64,000 nt of DNA from Rhizodiscina lignyota (Eukaryota; Ascomycota; Dothideomycetes; Aulographales; Rhizodiscinaceae). Numbering within the stretch: position 1 is the stretch's first letter; each line of letters begins with the position of its first letter. The stretch spans positions 930,001-994,000 of the forward strand of contig ML978125.1 in assembly GCA_010015805.1 (NCBI GenBank), in the 5' to 3' direction. Both the position numbers and the translations under genes were made by a program. Shown here one piece after another: positions 1-11,363 of this stretch. The notes beneath the pieces are model-generated. The model saw nothing but the letters and a program-made list of their open reading frames with translations. It was not told the DNA's origin and ran no database searches.

Positions 1-1058
1 GTCCTTTCATTATATTCAATACTTCGCCTGCTGTGTCACCAAAGGTAGCCCAAAGCTGCCGCCTTCTCAGCGGACTTTGCCTTCATTCCCTTATGTTCCA
101 CACGCACTGATTCCCATGCACGTGTTGCAAGAATACAGGATGCTTCTAAATGCAAGACAGTGATCGTCCAACATCAATACCCAGTCCTGCGCAAAACGTT
201 TCTCTTCTGCACCATCTATGCGTCAATAGTAGTCGAACCTTGGCCAAACACATTTCCGCGGCCATACCAGCAATGCTGCCACAACTGTGCTACAAGAGTG
301 GAAGAAGCGTGCATCATGCGCACACAGACCTTCACGTACTAGCCGTGGAAGAACAGAAGAACTCTTCCATAGTAACACAGTGGCTTCTCAACATAGGCGC
401 CTCACCCTGCGGAAGAGACTTCTGCCGCATGCCAATCGTCCCTCGTGCAAGTGCACCGCAAGAGAGGAGAAGGTGAGTGATCTCCGTCAACTAGCTTGGC
501 CATCACAGTGTTGGAAAGATGGAAGATGCTTCCTACGGCAAAACGCAACACGGCTGTATGAGCAGAAGACCCCTTTGCCTCGCTTTCAATCGACGAGCAA
601 TACAAAACAGATTCTATTTCAAAGGGGACTAATTTAAACAACTAACAAAGGAGTAACATGTCTAAAATTGAACTTGATTGATTGCTCACACTGTACCATT
701 CTTAATATAGCTATTTTCCTCGCGCTACACATCATACAGAAGGTGTGAAATGAAGTTCTTGAGTGGCGATTATCCCACGGAATGTGGGCCCCCGCTAGCC
801 TACTTATCGCTATCCACGGATAGGTCGGTCGTAGGTCGGGTTTAAGGCCACAGGGCGTAGTATCTGTCTTACATGCTTTCAAAAGTTGCAAATAGATGCA
901 TTATTTATATCAGTACATATATATATATATATATGCTCCAATTCTTCTTATTTGCTCAGAGATATCTCACCATTTCTAGTAAATAGCGTAAGACCTTCGT
1001 TTTCAGTCTCGCCAGACATCCCCGATAATCGGACGAGAAACAACAAAAGGCCACAAGC
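1..1058. other. Intergenic region, left edge
   Basis: No gene is supported here. Short open frames overlap on both strands, but none has recognisable sequence, splice structure or a conserved motif. The last 150 bases upstream of the ketopantoate-reductase-like gene carry an (AT)9 run and are probably its promoter and 5' leader. Confidence 0.5.
917..934. repeat. (AT)9 microsatellite
   Basis: A perfect alternating AT run of 18 bases lies about 125 bases upstream of the ATG at 1059. It sits in the presumed promoter and may act as a TATA-like or nucleosome-excluding stretch. That role is inference. Confidence 0.85.
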
Positions 1059-2039
1059 ATGGCACCCAATGTCCTGATCTTCGGAGCAGGTGCTATCGGC
1101 AGCATCTACGTCTACATCCTAGACCAGGCCGGCGCGAATGTGACAGCCGTATGCAGAAGCAACTATCAGGCGGCGAAAGAGCACGGGTTTGAGATCATGT
1201 CAGAGAAGTTCGGCCACGTCAAAGTCAAATCGTCCGTTGTGCGCACAGTCGAGGAGGCATCGGGCCAAGAATGGGACTACGTGCTGGTCTGCAGCAAAGC
1301 GATGTGCGGTTCCAGGCCCACGACAGCAGAAATATTGAAGCCAGTGGTCGGCGCGAAGACTGCCATTGTGCTCCTCCAGAACGGCATCAGCATTGAAGAG
1401 GAATACATTGAAGCCTATCCAAGTAATCCTGTCATATCTGTCGTGGTCTACCTCCCCGCCACTCAACTTGCATCTGGTATCATCAAAATGGGCGACCTCG
1501 AGTATCTGGAAGTCGGGACGTACCCATCGGACGCCCCGTCATCCCACAAGGAGGCCGCATCCGCATTCTGCGACCTCATCAAGGCTGGCAAAGGGCATGC
1601 AATCCTCTACGACGACGTTCAGCCCCGACGCTGGAGCAAGCTTATCGTCAATGCACCGTGGAATCCGCTCTGCGCGTTAGCGCGCTCCACAGACGTCGCG
1701 TTCATGAACGCTTCGCCCCAGGCCACGGACGTTGTGTGGAGTGTGATGAAGGAGATCGTTGCCATCGCGAACGCGTTAGGATACGCAGAGATCAACGAGG
1801 AGGAGGCAGCGTTTCAGCTTGGCAGGGCGAAAGCGAGGATTCCGGACAAAGGAATCGAGCCTAGCATGCTTGCTGACATTTGGCTAGGAAGGGCGATGGA
1901 GGTTGAGGCAATTGTAGGCAATACGGTGCGAATTGCTGAGAAGAAGGGTGTCCCGGCGCCAGGATTGACAATGATATACGTTCTCACGAAAGCCCTGGAC
2001 GAGAGCAACGCAAGGCAGAGGATATTGAAGAAATTATGA
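1059..2039 (+). CDS. Ketopantoate reductase family (ApbA/PanE) protein
   Basis: Single-exon gene, 326 residues. The N-terminus starts APNVLIFGAGAIGS, the Rossmann GxGxxG dinucleotide-binding loop (about residues 7-12). It is followed by the ApbA/PanE pattern: a VLVCSKA strand, a VLLQNGI segment near residue 105, and a C-terminal helical domain with a WSKLIVNAPWNPL stretch that normally supplies the catalytic lysine and asparagine. The family reduces 2-dehydropantoate to pantoate with NADPH. Fungal genomes carry several paralogues, and many probably act on other 2-oxo acids, so pantothenate synthesis is not certain. The length matches the family (300-340 aa). The chosen ATG has the context AGCATGGC and begins directly before the Rossmann strand. 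The gene is convergent with SLA1. Confidence 0.85.
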   Translation: MAPNVLIFGAGAIGSIYVYILDQAGANVTAVCRSNYQAAKEHGFEIMSEKFGHVKVKSSVVRTVEEASGQEWDYVLVCSKAMCGSRPTTAEILKPVVGAKTAIVLLQNGISIEEEYIEAYPSNPVISVVVYLPATQLASGIIKMGDLEYLEVGTYPSDAPSSHKEAASAFCDLIKAGKGHAILYDDVQPRRWSKLIVNAPWNPLCALARSTDVAFMNASPQATDVVWSVMKEIVAIANALGYAEINEEEAAFQLGRAKARIPDKGIEPSMLADIWLGRAMEVEAIVGNTVRIAEKKGVPAPGLTMIYVLTKALDESNARQRILKKL

Positions 2040-2345
2040 GATGCCTGCCTTGACTGCAACGCTGGCAGACGGGCTCTGTATGAGATAGACCTGGGCTTCT
2101 CAGGGCTTTGAAGACTCTCACTCGAGTTGTCGATCTGTAAACAGCGAAGAGGTTTTATAGAAGCGCAAGTAGACATAGATTTGCTGTTCGCTCGCAGGAA
2201 AGATCAGAAGGGGAAGCAGTTTGCTCTTCTCATTACAATTGTTAAAGCCCCAGAAACTTGCTCGTAACCCCGCGTTCAACGCTATGCAGACTCTGCCATG
2301 CCACTAAGAATGAGAGACGTATGTACACTTGTATTTAGACGGCCG

Positions 2346-5300
2346 CTAGAACCCAAACGGGTTTTGAGGAGCTGTTGCGAATGTTAGCATGCTCCTTAGC
2401 GCCACCACAGATGAAGCGAACTTACTGGCTTGAGAAAGATTCGCCCTCCGTCCCGTTGGCTGAGGGGTCAATTTGTTAGCGGCAGGATTGACACCGAACC
2501 GGACTGGTGGCGGAGGTCCAGTCTTCTGCGGTACCAAAGGTGCCGCGGTAGGCTGCTGAGGAATTGGCGGAGGTTGAGGGATTTGTTGTTGCTGACCGAA
2601 GCTAGGTTGTTGTTGCGGCTGCTGGCTAAAACCCTGTAGCCCTTGTTGTTGGGGCTGTTGCCCGAAGCCAGGATTGCCATATTGATTCAGCTGAGGACCA
2701 TTTCCAAATTGGCTGATTCCAGTTCTTTGTGGAGTCAAAGCAGGAGGCAAGAAAGAGTTGATTCCAGTCTGCTGAGGTTGCAACTGCGGAGGTGGGGAGA
2801 AGGTCTGGAAACCAGTAGGCTGTGGTTGAAACCTCGGGTTAGGATCCGCAAAGGGACTGCCATTTTGCTGACCATTGATGAGCTGCTGCTGAACAGTCAA
2901 GAATCCTGGTTGTCCAAACCCGGTGGGCTGGGGCTGGAGTCCCTGCTGTTGAAATTGTCCATAGCCGGTGGGCTGTGACAGGATGCCATTCTGGAATTGA
3001 CCCGGCTGCTGGCCAAATCCAGTAGGTTGGCTCTGTAGGAAGTTCTGCTGCAGTCGCTGTTGGTTGAGGTCCTGCAGACTTTGCCCCGGAGGAGAAATGT
3101 GGGTTTGGAAGTTCGGGTTGGGACCGCCTGGGAAACCTGTGAGCTGGGGCTGCAGGGCAGGCGGCGGAGCAAATGCTGGCGGATTGGGAACCGATGCAGC
3201 GCGCTGAGGTGGAGGTGCAATCAGACCACCAGTTGCGGAAGCCTGTTGTGGCACTTGAGGCCTCTGTCTTGGCGGTGCGAACTGTTGTTGCGGAACACCG
3301 GTCTGTTGCGGGCTAAACTGTTGTTGAATAATGCCGGTTTGCTGTGGAGTAAACTGCTGTTGAGGTGGCTGTTGCTGAGGCGGCTGCTTCGCAAGCTGGT
3401 CGAAAAGCGAAGGTGCAGCTCCCACGGGCTGTTGTGGCTGTTGTTGTGGAGCAGGCTGGGGTTGAGGAGGCACCTGCTGCTGAGGAATCGGCTGAGGAGC
3501 TGGCTGGGGTGCCTGTGTAGGCTGTAATGGCGGAGATGTCAGTGACAGCGACGACAACTCGCCAAGCGCTCCTGATGGAGGAGCTGGTGCCGGTGCAGGC
3601 GCAGGCGCTTGAGCAGGTGCAGCGGGAGCTGAGGCGCTTGATGTTGACGTTGACTGTTTGACCTGTCGTGGCTCCCAGGCATTATCCTCAAAGCCAGTGC
3701 TGACACGTCGCTCTAGTTTCGGCGCTGGTTTCGGCACAGAGGTCAGCGGGGTGGCAGTAGCATCTGAAGGCATAGGCTTTTCATCGCCTTTCTGCTTCAG
3801 AGCATCTCCATCAACCACATCATTCGTTTGGCCTGTGGGCGTTGGGCGGCCCCTTCGAGTGTTGTTCCTGAGAGTTCCGCCAGCCCCAGAAAAGAGGCCG
3901 CCGGCATCGCCATTAGCATTTTCAGCCTCACCGTTTGCACCCTTTGAAACCGCAAAAGTCGTTGTCCTGTTAAACTTGCTGTCCAGGAGTCTCATAACAC
4001 GGAGAATATCGCCTTCTTTCAGTCCCAAGGTGCGGAGAAGTTCTGGCGTGATATCCTGCTGATTCTCTTCACCCATCTCGTCTGCATCAAATGCGTTCGC
4101 ATATCTCTGGCAAATCTGCGGATTGACACCAGCCTGGAGGAAGAAATCAAACCAGTCATACGTTGGCTTCTTCGGCTGTTCGACAGAGATGCCAGTCTTT
4201 CCGTTTTCACGAGCAGAGGCGGCTGCGGTAGCGGCATCTTTCTTTCGCTGCGACTCGCGCCGCTTGAGGCTTGACAAAGGCTTGTCGTCCTCGAGAGACA
4301 CTCCAGAAATGGCCTCGACGTATTCCAAATCCTCAACTGCCATCTTCTGGACGGGCACTGCGATTTTAACGCCATTGAGCTTGTGCAGATGGATCTTGCC
4401 GTCTCGGAGACCGATGTATTCAGCTTCGACCTTGAACGATCCCGATCGATCAGTCCACGTTCGGACTTTCTTGGAGTCGGGTTCTGGTATTCTTTAGCAT
4501 CTCGATACTCTCCCAAATGATGTCGCAACTTACTGGCTTTGCCAGACCCGCCTTTCGTGTCTCGGCTTTCGCGCTTGCCTCTCTGTGACGGGCGTCTCTC
4601 AGTTCCCTGCGCCAAACTGCTTTGACGTTGAGGTAAATGCAAGCCGGGTCCTACCTCTGTAGCACCGTCATCTCCTCGCCTACTCTGCCTTGCCGCATTC
4701 CTCGTAAGACGCTCTTCGTCCAATCTATTCTGCTCTACAGTCGATCGACCTGCGTTGATGCCAGCCGCGCCTGACGCGGAAACGGAGCCCGTAATCTCGA
4801 CGTAATTACTGGGTACGACTCCCTCCTTTCCGTTCTTCAGACGACGGACCATCCACCATTCGTCACTCTTCGCGTCATCGAGGACAATGACTTCATCCCC
4901 AGCGGCCACGGTGACCTCATCTTCTCCTTGAGCCATGAAATCGAACAGTAATTGACCTTTCTTCTGCGCGCTCCCACTACTTGCAGCAAGGACTTCACGG
5001 AGGCCTTCGGCCCTCGCAGCTCCAGCAATTTCACCCAAGCCTGACACAATCTCGTGTGCGGTGTCTTTCGCTCCAGCATGAAAATCAATGCTTCGACTTG
5101 GTCGCACAAGCTCCAGAAATACATGCTTGCCCTCAATCGAATAGTGTGTCAGCTTCTCCGCCGTCCATTCCACCTGCGGCCCGTCTCGCGACTTTTCCGG
5201 TGCTATCATGATGATGCCCTTCGCGATATTGACTCCAAGAGTACAAGGCATCTTCCTATTCTTGCCATTGTGTGATATCATCTCATGGATGTTGTAAAGA

Positions 5301-6203
5301 TGAAACCCTCCTGGCGAGGGAAGCACATTTTCATCATCGTATGCACCACCGATAGCTCGATTGTATGGAGGCGAAGGTTGCACGCCAGGTGGAGACGGAG
5401 ATCGGACGGGGGCATGTTGAATAGGTGGAGAGGGTAGCTGTTCAGAGGGTGGTCGTCTCGGTAGTATAGGCGCCGGTTCTTCATCCGACTCTTCTGGAGT
5501 ATATTGGGGTTGTCTTGGAGGCATCGCTGGAGGCGGCGATATTGGAGCTCTGCTCGCAGCTGCCGAACCACCCGTCTTCTGAGCTAGTATACCAGCAAGT
5601 GCGACGGCTGGGCTTTGCGTCGGCGTTCCGGTCGAACTTGGAGTCGGTGGCTCATCAGGCTCTGGTTCAGGTATGGACGCTCTCGGCCGCACGGGGAGAG
5701 AGGGAGAAGCATCAGCCTCTTCAATATAGTTCGCTGGGACGAACCCGAACTCCCCGTTCAGTCCCACTAAGGTCCAATCAGGATCCGAGCTGTCGTAGAC
5801 GTTGAGAGTTGCATCTTCGGAGAAAGAGAGTTCTTCATCCGTCTGCCGCGTATAGTCATATAAGGCCTTTGCCTTATGCAACGGTTTAGCCTTTAAAGAG
5901 GGGCATATTAGCATCTCTGCATTACCCTTTCTTCGCAAGTCGAACAGCGCATGTTCGGAGTACGAAACTCCGTGCGCTGCAATAGCAGTTCTGAGAAAGA
6001 CATACCTCCTCCACATAGTTGTTTGGTATCAGCCCTTCAGGCTCTTCCTCATCTTCAATGTTTGCCTTCTTCTTTGCCCTCCACCAATCGTCCTCCTTGC
6101 TCTTCTCAAGAACGAAGAGAAGGTCTCCCTCCTGAATCGCTAGCTCACCTTCACCCTGCGGAATGTAGTCATAGACTGCTCTGTAAATTCCCAGAAACAC
6201 CAT
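2346..6203 (-). CDS. SLA1: Actin cytoskeleton-regulatory complex protein Sla1
   Basis: Four exons read downward: 6203-6006, 5890-4534, 4483-2426, 2371-2346; 1212 residues. Two SH3 domains lie at the N-terminus (about residues 4-66 and 72-130, each ending in an NYVEE or NYIEE signature). A third SH3 is near 375-430, then SHD1 ([15 protein letters not shown], about 525-580), a SAM-like SHD2 (from YDWFDFF, about 626-690), and a long Gln/Pro-rich tail with about eleven QPTG or QQTG motifs. These correspond to the Prk1/Ark1-type phosphorylation motifs of yeast Sla1. Sla1 is an endocytic coat adaptor that binds cargo NPFxD signals through SHD1 and regulates Las17 and actin assembly. The tail ends in NPFGF, an EH-domain-binding NPF motif. 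The last exon is only 26 nt, and the 54-nt intron before it is stop-free and in frame. Confidence 0.93.
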
Positions 6204-7039
6204 TGTGCAGTTTAAGATCGCTCAAATAACGATCACGGTAGTTCGAGGCGGCCGCAGATAGGGCTGGGATATTCTGGTCGGAGAGTGGAGGGTAGGCGTC
6301 GGAGGTGGGTGGCAGCCAAGCCGACGTGGGCTTGTTAGACGTGCACTATATAACTCCAAAGAAAGTTGTTGAAGTTCTATGAAAGAGGAAGAAGCCCATC
6401 CGGCGCTGGGAGTGCTCACAGGCGCTAGGAAAGAAAGATTTGTTAAGCATGAAGCGCGCGGAGCGTGAGACACGAACGCATTGGAGGTTGATTTCTTGGC
6501 ATGGCCGGGGTTAGGCGTCATCCAGACCAGAGACTGTTCCACAACCTCCACTTCACTGCTCGATCACGGTGGCCATCCAGGGATATGCTACAGTGGCATC
6601 AACCAACCTTCTAAGATCACTCTTTCAAATAGCTTTTTGATCATACCGTCATTTTATTGCTCATTAAACAAAATGGTCTGCCGACACCTCGCTTGCTACC
6701 CCTGCGAGTTCATCCTGCCCCTTCAATGTTATTCATAGCTAGGCTCGCGCCTGATTTCGTTGTAACAAGTGGAACAGCTGCGGATCCGCAGAGCTCAGCT
6801 GTAATATGAAGAGAGCTCACCACCAAGCTACTTCTAGTATCTTCAACTGACTGTCCTGCGAACTGCAGTCTATCAATATGTCCACATCCATGAAGCCGGC
6901 AGTACCTGGAACCCTGCAATCATTCTCCCACCCCTATCGAGCATGATATCGGCACAGTAAAATGCGATGCTGTACTTGTGGGATCTTGGGAGTGTGATAC
7001 ATATGTTTGAAGCTCTGTGGTCGAACCTTGAGCAGCCGG
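6204..7039. other. Intergenic region, SLA1 5' side and MFS 3' side
   Basis: About 835 bases between the SLA1 start and the stop of the downstream MFS gene, both on the minus strand. It should hold the SLA1 promoter (first few hundred bases) and the MFS 3' UTR at the far end. Short open frames here show no recognisable protein. Confidence 0.5.
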
Positions 7040-8647
7040 TCAATACGTAAATTCGAAGCCCTCCTAATTTGAATCAGCACTGATCGGACTGCCGTGAGCT
7101 GCTATTGTCCACTTACAGTATGCTCAATTGTCCTTTTCCCTTTTCTCTCACTCTTATTCGCAAAGTAAAAGTAGAGTGAGAACAGGCCGACGAAAGCAAT
7201 CATGAGGATATGCGAACCAATCGATATCCACACTGCTGTCATATACCTTGGAGCCTCATTTTGTCTGATGATATAACTTCCTGCTATTCCTCCAGCACCA
7301 TTAAGGATGGTTACAGTGGCAGCGGTAAATACTCTCTTCCATTGCCTTTATCTAACGTCAGCTTCTCATGGTGGCCGATACAGAAGAACAAGAGACTTAC
7401 CCAACAATGTTGTTTGCTTGGTATGCGTTTAAAGCAGCCCAATTAGCAACATACGCCCCCGTGGCGAGATATGTGCCAATATATCTCACAGTAACCTGTG
7501 AAGCGAATCCCAGCATACAGAAGCCAACAATCAAACAGAGGCAGTTGAATATTATGATCGGTCCCCGCATGCGTAACTTGTCCCCAAAGTACGAACTGAG
7601 TATGGCAGGGACCACTGCATAATAATAAGGTGGGGCAGACAGCAAGATTGCTTGATTTGTGCTGAATCCCATGCCGCTTTGTAGAATGATTGGCAAGAAG
7701 TATGAGAGACTGGTAGAGACGAGGTTCAAAAGGAAATAAAGCACAGCAAATCCATACACCTTGAAGTCCTTCGCGTGAACTAGGAGTTTAGTCAGGCTAA
7801 AAGGCTCGACATGTACGTCTCCTCTATCTCGTTGGATTCTGGACGTTGCGATCTTGACTTCTCCTTCACTGAGGAAGCGGAAGCTCTTATGCGCATGTTC
7901 TGGGAAGTCCACCATCCACCAGAACGTGACTATGCCCATCACGCAGGCGATAAGGCCCTGGACAAGAAACATCCATTGCCATCCTTTCAATGAGCCTCTC
8001 CCATCAAGCTGATTCAGGCCGAAATTGACAATCGATCCGGTCGCCAGGACGATGACCTCCCCGCTCTGCATGTATGCAAATCGCAATTGCTGCTCCTCGC
8101 GCTTGTACCAAGTGGATATTAGATACGTTAGTCCTGGATAGACACCACTCATCGCAATGCCCAACAGCACTCTTAATGCGATCATCTGCCGCCAGCTCTT
8201 CACGAATGCGGTGCATAGCGTAATCACGCCAAACGCGAACGTGATGCTTGCGAACCACCAGCGAGGGCCAAAGAAGCGCACTGCAACTGTGGACGGGAGT
8301 TGGAATGCAATGGCAGAGAGGGTAAATATGAAGATGGAGACGGAATATCGGTCGCCCGTCAGGTCCAGATCTTTCAGCATAGAGGTCGTTGCGGCGCTCG
8401 ATATGACTCCAGAGTCGAGGAGATCAAGGGAGCAGAGAATGCCAGCAATGCTGCACAGACGGAGGTCCACATGGCGTCGAATACGAAGTTCTTCTTGAAG
8501 CAGCCTCTCGATTTCCTCTTCGTCATCGTAGTTACCGATAATTTCCTCTTCTACCTCTTCGGTACCGATGGCAGGCGTCTGTGAGTCCCTAAGGCCCATC
8601 TTAGTGATGGTGGATGCAGAAATATTGGATTGTGTTCGAGGCGCCAA
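7040..8647 (-). CDS. MFS transporter, anion:cation symporter (TNA1-like) family
   Basis: Three exons read downward: 8647-7401, 7333-7117, 7063-7040; 495 residues. The first exon holds a soluble acidic N-terminus with EEVEEE and DDEEE runs, then the ACS-type opening RRHVDLRLCSIAGIL and the first membrane helices. The family signature RVLLGIAMSGVYPGL is in the fourth helix region, and a loop separates the two six-helix bundles. Splicing the last two introns (donors GTAAGT, acceptors GAG and TAG) restores the last helices and ends the protein in GFEFTY, close to the GFRYTY-type tail of this family. Members carry nicotinate, allantoate, pantothenate or other organic anions across the plasma membrane. 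The substrate cannot be read from sequence. TM1 has LDLLDSGVIS where DRxNIG is usual. Confidence 0.85.
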
Positions 8648-9374
8648 AGCCCAGACTCTCTCCAGCCTCGGATAGCGAATGCGATGCAGGGTACATTTGA
8701 CCGCTTAAGTTCGCTTCTCTTATCGGATGCTAATATAGCCAGGTAGTAAAGCTCTGTCCGACCTTAGTTGCTTGATTAGAGGTGCGGTTTCGGCGGGCCT
8801 TCCGATGATCTACGGAAGCCGGTTACACAGTGGGGAATTTGCAAGCATGTGCGGATGTGGGCAAGGGCATCGTGAACTTATTTCCGTGATGTCAATGCTC
8901 CTCAGGGATGCCAGATTGCAGACATGTGCTAATTGTGTTCGTTTCTAGAATATGATTGATACATGGATGGCACTGGTACGAGAAAGGTGCGTTCCAAGTC
9001 CAAGTTGGATGACGAAGCTCCCAGTTAGGAAGTGCTGATAAGTTACCGCTAACAGCAATTCTAATAGAGACACGCCACATTACAAAGCAGTGAGCCCCTA
9101 ACTATACGCTCAGACTACACGAAGAAATGAACTTCTGTAGCTTTACATGCTCTTGGAGACACAGTCGAAATTGTATGAGGGATTCCTGGCCAGCTCGAAC
9201 TGTATGCGAGATTCATCTTACCGTGGAGTTCAACAACGATATGTAACTAGCTAGGGGAATCTCGGTGTAATTCTGCAAATCACGCGAGACAACTCCTGAT
9301 ACAGCTACTATGTCGTCTCGACATCGTAGCTGAAGCCTCGTTTCGTCTTCATCTATATGTGGAGGACAGCCAAC
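8648..9374. other. Intergenic region containing a decayed coding fragment
   Basis: Upstream side of the MFS gene and 3' side of the small ABM-like gene. No intact gene. The stretch from about 9066 to 9243 is a diverged copy of 10687-10873 (separate entry). Confidence 0.5.
9066..9243 (+). pseudogene. Decayed coding fragment, copy 1
   Basis: This segment aligns by eye with 10687-10873. Both begin AGAGACACGCCACA and share the order of later blocks (a TATGCTCAG-like block, CGAAGAAA, then a GCGAGA..TCATC block). Read in the frame RDTPHYKAV, this copy has two in-frame stops where copy 2 is open, so it is a dead relative. I do not recognise the parent protein. Confidence 0.5.
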
Positions 9375-9974
9375 TCAGACGCTATTTACGATGCGCATAT
9401 GCTTGATATCCACCTCGTCGACCAGATCGTCAATCTTGAAGTATTCCCCAAACACTTCCTTCTGAGGGACCTCTTTCCAAGGGGAAAGTAACACAAATTC
9501 TTCCTTCTTGCGTCCCTCATCCACTTTCCATCCACTCACAACCTTTCCATCTGTCACAGCCTGACCAATGCTCCTTTGGCTTCTTTCAAAGCGTCTTTCA
9601 ACCTCCCCCCTCTTTCCCTCCTTGACCAGAAATCTTCCCACTTGTACTAGGGGCGCCTCAACCCTCAAATCATCAAGCACGAAGTCGAAGTGCGCCATCC
9701 ACTGAAACTCGAAGTACTTCTGCATGGTCGGTACCATTTCCCTCCATTCCGTCGAGCTGTGCAGGTCTTTATAGTGCTGTGCGAGAGACTCCCATTGGCC
9801 GAGTAAATAGATGAAGCTCGGGTCCTCGACTTGCTGCAGGTAGTAGAAAGGAAAGCTGGTGAAGTCTTGAAGCCGATTTTTTATCTGTGTGAGCATGGCG
9901 CGCAGTTTAGGATCATCCAGTGAAGCTGTAGGCTTGAGCTTGAGAAGCCCAATCTCACTGACCGGCATCTTCAA
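9375..9974 (-). CDS. Small dimeric alpha/beta-barrel (ABM-like) protein
   Basis: Single exon, 199 residues, starting MKMPVSEIGLLKLKP. The pattern resembles fungal antibiotic-biosynthesis-monooxygenase-like or dimeric alpha/beta-barrel proteins. It opens with a strand ending in a KLKP turn, then a helix, then FIYLLGQWESLAQHY, the usual 'y.l.eWes.eah..h..s.e' strand-helix signature, and a second half with FVLLSPWKEVPQ. Family members are small cofactor-free oxygenases or orphan proteins. There is no signal peptide or membrane segment. Nothing nearby shows a pathway. The assignment rests on motif resemblance only, and the substrate is unknown. Confidence 0.6.
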   Translation of the reverse strand: MKMPVSEIGLLKLKPTASLDDPKLRAMLTQIKNRLQDFTSFPFYYLQQVEDPSFIYLLGQWESLAQHYKDLHSSTEWREMVPTMQKYFEFQWMAHFDFVLDDLRVEAPLVQVGRFLVKEGKRGEVERRFERSQRSIGQAVTDGKVVSGWKVDEGRKKEEFVLLSPWKEVPQKEVFGEYFKIDDLVDEVDIKHMRIVNSV

Positions 9975-11363
9975 GGATGGCAGAGAGAACTATCTTCATT
10001 CAAATGGTAAGAAAATGTTTCGCAATGAGGATGAGTCTGAATCGGAGAATGTCCTTTATCCACTGTGACCCGAGAATGTTTAAAATGAAGTCTGAAGCCA
10101 GGATCTTATATTGGAAGCTGTAGCTATACATTAGTGACAGTTGTTGTCGCCCATTCGTTGTCGAAAGAGCAGGACTAGGCCAAATGTTTGAGTTGATGAT
10201 GTCATCTGCAAAGTGTTCAGATTGGTGAGACGCTGGATTGCCAGAAACAAAGAATTAGGAGTTAACTCTGTGCTCCAAATTATTTCATGTCATACATATA
10301 TCAGCACACTTTAAACAGAAAGAAAATTGAACGTGACGAGAAGCTGCTCAATTATACCAAAAGAAAGATGCGACATCCACATAGTCCAGTATCTGTGCAG
10401 GCAAATTCGACATGTCCACCTGTGTCTGTAAGCAGGGAACACGAATTTTGGGACCTAGGTTGATGAAGTTTGTAAGGTCAATATTCTTTCAGGGGAGCCA
10501 ATCGCCCGCAATTTGAGAGAAGTATTTGATATGAGAAAAGTCCGCTATGGGCTCCAACTCCGATGGAGAAATGCGCCGTATGCACGAGCTGTTGCTAAGA
10601 CGTATGTATGGTGACTTCAGGGTACACACTGTGCACCTGTTGCCCTGCATTTTTGCTGCGCAACAGGGGCAATCGCAAACCCAAGAAGAGACACGCCACA
10701 GTACAAGGCTGTGACCCACAGACTATATGCTCAGGCTTCTCGAAGAAACGAGTTCGCTTCACAAGCCTTCCAGTACAGGGCCAAAATGAGACAAGACAAG
10801 GGACTCTTGGCCCGCTCCTACCATACGCGAGAACTCATCCTAGCAGTGAGAGTCCACGGACTTGAGGAATATGGGCGCAATTTAGAGACAAGACGGCGAC
10901 CAATGTAAAAAAAAGCTTGCCACAAAGGTAGTGTAGTTCAGAGAAATTTCATCCAATGATAGAAGAATAATTTCTCTAAAGAGCAGCATCAATCGAAAAA
11001 TTTCGTCAACTAACAGGGCAAATGCTTGATGTGAGAGTAACGGTGCGAGGCGAAAACATTGACAGAAGACAGAAGTCACACTCCCGAAACTCTTGCATGC
11101 TTTGGAGATATGTATGCAGTTAATAAAGGAACTCTCTAGACTGTACAAGCATCATTCGCGCATGTTCAACCTTATTAAATTCATAAAGATGCGAGAAGGA
11201 ACTTCATCAGTTGCTTACTAAAATACTGCCCCGGTATCAGATCCGACCTCGGCATTTCCATATCCAAGTCCCCCACCACAAACGTCAGTCGTTTACCTAT
11301 CTGCAATGAGCATCTAACGTCATAAAGAAATGGCCGCGAGCGCCAGATATAACTTCCGTAGAC
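9975..11363. other. Intergenic AT-rich region with a decayed coding fragment
   Basis: About 1.4 kb between the divergent ABM-like and Nudix genes, partly AT-rich (notably 10000-10500 and 10900-11200). No intact gene. Copy 2 of the decayed paralogous fragment lies at 10687-10873. Both gene promoters should be at the ends of this stretch. Confidence 0.5.
10687..10873 (+). pseudogene. Decayed coding fragment, copy 2
   Basis: Related to 9066-9243 on the same strand. The frame starting RDTPQYKAVTHRLYAQASRR stays open across the segment and on to about 10908, but there is no proper start, splice structure or recognisable domain. It reads as a fragment of a once-coding sequence present twice about 1.6 kb apart. 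Confidence 0.45.

Noticed and set aside
3060-3527. Plus-strand Leu/Arg-rich frame
   Set aside because: It is the antisense of the Gln/Pro repeat region of SLA1, where CAG/CCA-type codons give open frames on the other strand.
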